Assembly (NCBI GenBank): GCA_003415625.1
Contig: PYIU01000011.1
Location: 881,001-945,000 of the forward strand
From: Aquanectria penicillioides
Lineage: Eukaryota > Ascomycota > Sordariomycetes > Hypocreales > Nectriaceae
Direction of reading: 5' to 3'
DNA: 64,000 bases
How positions within the stretch are numbered: the stretch's first letter is position 1; every line of letters starts with the position of its first letter. The position numbers and the translations under genes are program-made. Positions 57,634 through 64,000 of the stretch are shown here, in pieces. A model generated the notes under the pieces. That model had not been told where the DNA came from and did not search any database. It worked only from the letters and a program-made list of their open reading frames with translations.

Positions 57634-59821
57634 ATGCCGACTGCAGAAGGCACACAGATCCCATTATCTCTCTACCTTTGGAGAAGGTATGTTATTCATG
57701 GAACTCGGTCCCCATTTCTGCCACGTTGGTGGTCTAATCCTTGCAACTTGCACTAGGATCCGGCAATTGGGAACCCGTAGTGTCATGGGGGTCCCAGGTG
57801 ACATGAACCTGGAACTCCTAGACTACCTTGACGAGGTTGATGGACTTAAATGGGGTACCTAAGCTCCTACGCTACTTCCTGTCACTGTGATGGCTAATGC
57901 AACTTCAAGTTGGAAATGCAAATGAACTGAATGCCGCCTATGCTGCTGATGGATACGCCCGGGTCAAAGGAAGCCCTGGCGCTGGTAAGTTCCTGAAATG
58001 GACATCATTATCTGGGTTTGACTAACGCGACCCGTTTTAGTCGTAACAACCATGGGTGTTGGAGAACTTAGTGCCTTGAATGGTATTGCAGGCGCATATA
58101 CTGAACAAGTCAAGATAATCCACATTGTTGGAACAACTCCGACCCATGTTCAGGCCAAGCGCCTCATGATACACCATAATCTGGGACCAGATCCAGACCA
58201 TAAAGTGAGGCATTTGATACGAAAATGTGGACAATGCTGACCACGGTCAAGGTGTTTGAGAAAATATCTATCAATGTACGGTGTGCACATGCCTGGCTCG
58301 AGGATCAAGCCACCGCCACTGCTGAAGTTGATGTTGGTTCATCTTGAATTCTGACGACTTGGCACTTGGCTAATACCTTGGTGTAGCGGGTTATTAGAGA
58401 GTGCATGGTGCAGTCTCTTCCAGTCTATATCTTTGTTCCCATGGACTTTGTCCATACTCTTGTCTCGGCATCACCTCTTCGCACACCAATCGATGTTAGC
58501 CCTCAAGTGGATTTAGAAAACGAAAAGGTTGCCCTCTCCAAGGCAGTTGAAGCCATCCAAGCAGCTCAGAGGCCCGCTGTGCTTGTTGATTGCCTTGCAG
58601 ATCGCCACAATGCCGTAGAAGAGACGAGAAAACTAGTTGATCTTCTACAGTTCCCAGTTTTCTCAACATCCATGGGCAAGACAATCATCGGCGAAACTCA
58701 CCCCGCCTACTGTGGGATTTACAACGGAGAGGTTTCGTACCCCGGCATTAAAAATGCAGTAGAGCAGAGTGATTGCATCTTGAATATTGGGCCTCTCCTC
58801 GCCGATAGCAATACTGGAGGCCACACACGAGAAATTCGACCAGAACAGGTTATTTTGGTTGAGCCAAGCTCATGCACGGTAAGCTACAATGCATCCCCGG
58901 TACCTCCATAGACCGATCCGATGGCACTGACAGGAACGCGATAGATCTTCGGAACCAAGTACAGCAACGTGTATTTGAAACCATGTGTGTAATCAACTTC
59001 GCAATTGCTTCTTTCTTGTCGTTTACTTACCTGAATAGTCTTGCAAAAGCTTCTGGACGAACTGATCGGTACGGCGACCCCAACGGTACAGCTACCAGAC
59101 ATCCCAAGTCAACCTGAGCCACTTGATTCAGACTCAAAGAATATTGTCCAATCCTGGATTTGGAAACGGTTGGGAAATTTCACACGACCTGGGGACGTTC
59201 TTCTGGCAGAATCCGGCACAGCGCAGTTCGGGTTCCCAGATGCGACGTTTCCTACTGGCGTCAAATATTTGACACAGGTATACTATGGCAGCATCGGTTA
59301 TTCTGTCGGTTCATGTCTGGGCGCTTCAATTGCCCAGAGAGAATTATATGAAGAGAATGGCCAAAAAGGGCGGACTATCCTTGTCGTTGGCGACGGTAGC
59401 TTGCAGCTCACGGTCCAGGAGGTTGGGACAATGATCCGGCTGGGACTTGACCCGATAATGTAAGTGGCCTTGAACGCCCTCCTGTGGTCTTCAGTTCCTG
59501 ACAAGAATTAGAATTGTGATCAACAACAAAGGGTATACCATTGAACGGGCCATCCATGGGCCTCAGGCAGGCTACAACGACATCGCATCTTGGAGACACC
59601 AAGAAATGCTGAATTTCTTTGGTGCCTCGTCTCCTGCAGAATCGAGCAAGCAGGTCAGAACAAAGGAGGAAATGGAAGCAGTCTTGGCTCTAGATACATA
59701 CCAGTCTCCACCAAGCATTCAGTTGCTTGAAGTTCATATGGACGTTCTGGATATTCCTTGGCGACTGCGAACTCAGATTTCGATCGTCAATGCCAGAGCA
59801 AAGAGCACAAAGATGCAGTAG
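57634..59821 (+). CDS. ThDP-dependent 2-keto acid decarboxylase (pyruvate decarboxylase-like)
   Basis: Nine exons: 57634-57686, 57757-57854, 57910-57984, 58041-58204, 58252-58332, 58387-58878, 58945-58984, 59039-59459 and 59512-59821; 577 aa, every junction phase-consistent. Active-site landmarks of pyruvate decarboxylases are present. They are Asp in [13 protein letters not shown], Glu in [20 protein letters not shown], the His-His pair in RLMIHHNLG, the ThDP/Mg2+ motif GDGSLQLT completed by NNKGYTIE, and the second catalytic Glu in [10 protein letters not shown]. Length fits the family (about 560-600 aa). It should decarboxylate pyruvate, phenylpyruvate or another 2-keto acid to the aldehyde in the cytosol. 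Substrate-pocket residues are too divergent to decide by eye. As the divergent neighbour of a C-C lyase it probably acts on that enzyme's keto-acid product. Confidence 0.9.
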
Positions 59822-60093
59822 ACTGGAGGAGTGTAGATAATGCAACCAAAGAGATATAGAATCTGTTAGAAACTTCAAAATCTGCTTCAAAATGATAGCT
59901 GCCGAGGATGTGTTGTATGTCGTGATAAACTATGCACACTCCATAATCATCAAGGAAAAAGTTAGCCGTCTCCTCACGGTCCCCTATCAAGCGCCTTGTG
60001 ATTCAGCAGATGGAGAAAACCAAGCCCTGCTATTCCAAAAGAGGTCATCTAGTCTCCGATGTGGAGGTGGCTTGCTGGAGATTGTTGCGTTGG

Positions 60094-60102
60094 TATATAA
60101 AA
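60094..60102 (+). promoter_or_regulatory. TATA box of the cluster regulator
   Basis: TATATAAAA lies 77 bp upstream of the ATG at 60171 and 20 bp upstream of the triple CGG (CCG) element. Confidence 0.55.
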
Positions 60103-60121
60103 TCTCCACGGACCCCGCACT

Positions 60122-60142
60122 CCGAATCTTCCGAAATTCCCG
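60122..60142. promoter_or_regulatory. Triple CGG element (opposite orientation) in the regulator's own leader
   Basis: Read as CCG at 60122, 60131 and 60140 (exact 9-bp period) with spacers AATCTT and AAATTC. On the minus strand this is CGG-N6-CGG-N6-CGG with spacers GAATTT and AAGATT. It shares GAATTT with the element at 53675. Its position between TATA box and start codon suggests autoregulation, possibly repression. Confidence 0.6.
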
Positions 60143-60170
60143 AATCTGTTTCTCAACACGCCGATTTACC

Positions 60171-62933
60171 ATGTCGGCGTCTCGCTCGCCATACGACGGG
60201 CCTGCTGCAGAATTGAGCCCCGAAAATCCCAGAGGGATAACTCAAAGTCGATCCTACAAGGCTTGCTCTGCCTGTCGCACAAGAAAGATCCGCTGCATTG
60301 TGGAGGACAGATCCGACGGGAGTATCTGTCAACAATGCCGAAAGTAAGGCATCGTCCACCAATTTCTTGGATTGAATCGTGCTGAAAGTCAACTTGTAGA
60401 GATGGCTCGCGCTGCCTATTTGAGGCCAAGAGGCGGACCTACGATATTAGTAGCCGCATTCGAAAGGCCCAGCAGAAGCGAGCGAGGTTAACCGTCCCAC
60501 ATGAACCCGAATCCCCAGAAGGCTCTGTGAGTACTCATCGGCCCCGAGACTGTACTTTTTGTCCTTATTCATTTTAAAGAATGACAGACAGGAAGAGTTT
60601 GGCGTTAGGAGTTCCGCAGATGCCCTCTTATTCCTATCAGACGCGGCGGCGAGACATCGCAACACTACAACATCTTCTCCAAGCGCCAGTCACATAACCT
60701 CACAACCGGCCAATCTTTCCCCACAGACAACATTCGCAGCAACTGGAGACCAAAGTGTTCCTTTGAGTTCTATACCTGTCGGCAATGTTAATACCGAATC
60801 ACAGGACCTTCTCGAATCCGCCGATTCACCGTGGAGTACACGAGATATCCAAGAGAAAGTCTCGATCTTTCATTGCAGATTATTTTGGGAAAGCATTGTC
60901 TTACCTCATGAAGCCTTGGCATTTGTTTTCTTTTTCTTCACGAAGCTCTATAGTATCTTTCCTTTTGTCCCTCATGAATACTACATATGCGCTACCAGCA
61001 AGGAGCCAGATATCGAATCGATACGCCTTCTGTTTGAAGAAGATGAGATACTTCTTGGTTGCATAATTGCAGTTTCTAGTCGTTATTATCACTTGCCAGG
61101 AAATGCGATTGGCGGATATGAGAGAAGTTGCGAGATTCATAACAGGTGTTGGAACTGGACCAGAGGCCAAATGTCTCGGGTGCTTTTCGAAGGCAGCAGA
61201 CCTAGAAACCTTCTCTCATTTATCGAGTCTCTATTGATGCTTGCAGAATGGTTGCCCAAGTCGATTCATGCCTTGGTAGAGGACGTCGAACATGGCCGTC
61301 AAGTTCCCGGCGGGGCATTGCGGACATCCAAGCATTTCATCAATGAACAGATTCTGCAGCCTGCTTTCCGGACAGATCACGTCGCGTGGTAAGTTTTGCA
61401 ATATCTGCCTTTATGCAGCTTCCTACTAAACAAGCTAGGTCATACGTTGGCAACGCATTTCTTCTCTTGCGATCTTTGCCTCCGGATCGACGCACCTGTC
61501 CAATTCTTAAAACCTCGAACCGATATCTCATCACTCTGTTTAGCTGCCTCATTATGTCTCAATCTCTTGCTCGCCGACTAGGACGCCCTCCTCTTATGAG
61601 TTTTGACGATGTAAATATGACACAGATTGCATCTGCCTTCGGCGATCGAAACAAAAGCATCTTGGGACAAGGAGCCGACTCTCTCATTTGTCACGACCTG
61701 AGCTTGGGTCTTTCTGAACAATTTCATGAAGCTTTTGTAGAGATTTTGAAACTGCTAGGGCGAGCTCACGAAGTTCTCCATCCGCCAATAATGGATGGTA
61801 TTGTGGAATCCAAGAGACAGGCCCAAGACGCGAGTCCACAATTAATCACCCTCATGCAACATTTTGACAATTTGAATGGGGCATGGAAAGCAAAATATTC
61901 CCATTTGACTGAAAGTAAGATGCTCCCCGAATCGGTGAGGCTAAATCCAAATAGCAGCTAATGAAACGATAGCTACAACTGTTGGCATGTTGAGCTTCTC
62001 TAAGCATATGCTGCGTGTCGATTTCGAGTATCTTCGACTCTACGAGTTTTCAACTAGTCTCGGCGCGTGCCTGAGACACGGAGAGGATGGACTCGCTTCT
62101 GCGTCTCTCTCTGGTCGAAGTAACGCATTTCAACAGAGTGCTGATGGAAAGTTTTCCCCTTCATCCCCTGCATACTATCTGGAGCAAGCAATTGAGGCCG
62201 CCGAGATGCTTCTCCGCCTGTTGCTTGGGTTTCAGTTAACAAAGGCGGAGAAAGCATTGCGATATGCTAGCGCCAGGCACTATATGAAGATTGTTTTCGC
62301 TGCTGTTTTCCTCATTCAGGTATATCCACCCACGCGAAAAGTAGTGTCGGGTTGCTAATCGGTCTAAAATAGGTCATGAGAGCTGGGATCCCGAGTGCAG
62401 AGTATCAAGAAATCTTGACGGCCACGCTAAAGGAGACCGTCTCCACCTTAGAAGGCTGCAGTATCGACGCTGCACATCCTGCATTTCGCTACGCCATCCT
62501 CCTCCGAGGTTTGATGAGCGAAACCCAACGGAGCCAGAAGTCTGTTCCGGTGGCCCCGTTCTCCCTGACCATTAGCCCCAAGGAAGGACGCCGATACCAT
62601 CCGACTCTCCATGTTGCGAACAAGAATAATGGAAACTGTGATCAAAATGAAGAGGATGATGACATGAGGTTTGATTTGCTCGCTATGGATTTGACCAGAC
62701 TTTCTAACACCGATGATAGTCAATCTCAATTAGAACCAAGTACATCTCAAACTTTAGGGACAGGGACTGTGCAGTGGCAACAATACAACACAGGTGATGA
62801 TGCTAGATTGGCCCCGGAGACAACAAATTGGCTAGGTGGAAATGAATTTGTTACAGGATGGGAGGATTCTGTCGCTCTTTTAGATGACGATGCGTTTTTA
62901 CAGTCCCTTATCGGCGTGGATTTGTTCAATTGA
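60171..62933 (+). CDS. Zn2Cys6 transcription factor, likely regulator of the cluster
   Basis: Six exons: 60171-60343, 60400-60526, 60580-61388, 61439-61914, 61973-62319 and 62373-62933; 830 aa, all phases consistent. The first intron splits the zinc cluster. Splicing gives C-x2-C-x6-C, a longer loop (IVEDRSDGSI), then C-x2-C-x6-C at about residues 32-65, with basic TRKIR. A Ser/Thr-rich linker follows. The fungal-specific regulatory domain covers about 130-600 (HCRLFWESIVLPHEALAF, EDEILLGCIIAVSSRYYHLP, then the SYVGNAFLLLRSLPPDRRT region). The acidic C-terminus (NEEDDDM, DSVALLDDDAFLQSL) looks like an activation domain, and SLIGVDLFN ends the protein. It probably binds the triple CGG elements at 53675, 57321 and 60122, controlling carrier, lyase, decarboxylase and itself. 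That link is inferred from motif sharing. Confidence 0.88.
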
Positions 62934-63179
62934 CTGTAAGGGAGGCATTTCCATCTGTTGCAGGAGAGAACCATGTATATTTAGGAACTTATCGGACACA
63001 CGTGATCGAGATCCTGGTACGACAGCTGTATGAAGAATTTGAGCCAATATTAGGTTTAGAAGTTACCAAGCCATCTTGGGCAAAATCTCCCTGGGACATC
63101 GACGGGCACCGGCCTTTCTACCTTCATCCAACTATAAGAAGCTGAGTCCGAGAGCGGGAGTAAGGAGTAGTGGCCAACT
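62934..63179. other. Intergenic
   Basis: 3' region of the regulator. A short frame (62930-63145) has no recognised domain. Confidence 0.4.
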
Positions 63180-64000
63180 GGAGGTCCATCAGCATCGAAA
63201 ACCTCTTGAAGCTAGGGGGATGTAAAGCAATATAAACGTTATGCCTAGACATGAAATAACTAAGTTGATGAAGAAAACGGAACTTGCTTTGCTCAATCGC
63301 GCCTGATAGTAGTCTGCATCGATATTTGAAGGAATGTTTCCGAAGCTGAACTAGAGATCCGAAAAGGGAATCCCCTTTCGCTGCAAGTACCAAAATGACA
63401 TGGAAAATGAGCAGATGCTGTCATTCATTCCGATAAATGCGTATGAGTGAAACATCAGCTGCTAGTTGACTAGGAGGGTCTTTTTAGGATTGCGCGGGAG
63501 TCTTAGAAGGACTTCTGCTTCTGGGGCTTCATAAGGCAATACAATCGCAGCGACACAATCGGGAAAACAACTAGGTATTTTTGTCAGTGAACAAGATATT
63601 GAATAAGACAGATAAACTCACCAGATGACAATCATGAGAAAGTATGACAGAATTTAGGGAAGCCCAAAGACAACAGCGGTGAAGACAGGCCAAACTCCGA
63701 GAATGAGCCAGCAGGAAGTAAATATGCAATGATCTTCTTCAAGTTGTCAAAAACAACTCTTCTATATCAAACAGCTACTACAATTGCACTACAGTAATCT
63801 AGCAGTGCCATGTCTGAGGGCTTCTATAGCGATATCGGAACCGCTCGAGAGACTACCGCCGATATCTGCTGCCTTGAGAGCTGGGGCGTCATTGACGCCG
63901 TCGCCACTCATTCTGACGATTAGCTCCCGGGCTTAGAACTCACATACAATGCGGAGTTTTGATCTGGAGTTGTGCATGCAAACACGATCTCAAGATAGTT
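63180..64000 (-). pseudogene. Relic of a P-type ATPase of the Na+/K+-ATPase class
   Basis: Read on the minus strand from the right edge, ordered blocks of a P-type ATPase C-terminal half appear. They are LEIVFACTTPDQ, then after an intron MSGDGVNDAPALKAADIGGS (hinge motif GDGVNDAP), RRVVFDNLKKIIAYLLPAGS, WPVFTAVVFGLP, DCVAAIVLPYEAPEAEVLL, RNPKKTLLVN, WYLQRKGIPFSDL and NIPSNIDADYYQARLSKASS. Stops replace expected residues: TGA for Arg before YRRVVF, TAA for Gln after VFGLP, TAG for Trp after LLVN and TAG for Trp after PFSDL. There is also a frameshift in the SFSEFW segment. The changes fit C-to-T (or G-to-A) mutation. The 5' half lies beyond the window. It cannot encode a pump. Confidence 0.8.

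Noticed and set aside
56045..59821. A phosphonate biosynthesis pair (PEP mutase plus phosphonopyruvate decarboxylase)
   Set aside because: The adjacent genes fit that idea superficially, but the superfamily protein carries the Cys-containing KRCGH lyase motif instead of the mutase-type EDK..PK.NS pattern, and the decarboxylase has the His-His and Glu signatures of pyruvate decarboxylases.
1..64000. CRISPR arrays, operons or bacterial-type elements
   Set aside because: No regularly spaced identical repeats are seen and gene structure is clearly eukaryotic with spliceosomal introns.

Overview
The window looks like nuclear DNA of a filamentous ascomycete (Pezizomycotina; Hypocreales-like by its gene families, which is an inference). 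Most genes carry several short introns (about 45-100 bp) with GTAAGT/GTATGT donors, CTAAC-type branch sites and AG acceptors. Gene types are typically fungal: Zn2Cys6 regulators, a Clr5-domain protein, a DUF3292-type membrane protein, an F-box protein, a PR-1/CAP secreted protein and MFS carriers. Genes are monocistronic on both strands, with TATA-like boxes about 75-160 bp upstream of several starts. Exon boundaries were inferred by hand from splice signals and frame continuity.

Layout. 1-5.6 kb: a secreted protein running off the left edge and a large Ser/Thr-rich mucin-like cell-surface protein. 6.6-9.3 kb: a Clr5-domain protein with a C-terminal membrane segment. 10.5-18.2 kb: a small membrane peptide, a secreted histidine-type phosphatase, a CAP protein and an isochorismatase-like hydrolase. 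18.6-21.1 kb: a decayed MFS transporter split by a 333-bp TA-flanked MITE, followed by another relic. 21.5-32.0 kb: the DUF3292 gene, a protein-kinase fragment, a large unknown gene, a Zn2Cys6 regulator, a seven-helix-type membrane protein and an F-box gene. 33.7-38.1 kb: a casein kinase I gene and a Zn2Cys6 regulator, each with an apparent one-base frameshift. 38.1-46.1 kb: gene-poor, with simple repeats and a diverged repeat array. 46.1-47.6 kb: a many-intron gene of unknown function. 48.6-51.0 kb: a 2-hydroxyacid dehydrogenase and an intron-containing tRNA-Pro. 51.5-62.9 kb: a probable metabolic cluster. 63.2-64 kb: a relic of a Na+/K+-ATPase-type pump with C-to-T type stops.

The most interesting unit is 51.5-62.9 kb: an ACS-family MFS carrier, a divergently transcribed isocitrate-lyase/PEP-mutase-superfamily lyase and ThDP-dependent 2-keto acid decarboxylase, and a Zn2Cys6 regulator. 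Three promoter regions (upstream of the carrier, between lyase and decarboxylase, and in the regulator's own leader) each carry the same unusual signature: three CGG triplets in direct repeat at exact 9-bp spacing with A/T-rich 6-bp spacers. I read this as the likely operator of the cluster regulator and as evidence that these genes form one regulon for uptake and cleavage of an unidentified carboxylic acid.

Relics near 18.6-20.5 kb and 63.2-64 kb carry stops explainable by C-to-T change, as expected of RIP. Separately, three otherwise intact genes (25.96, 34.11 and 36.56 kb) each lack a single base in or beside a G/C run, which may be assembly error or real inactivation.
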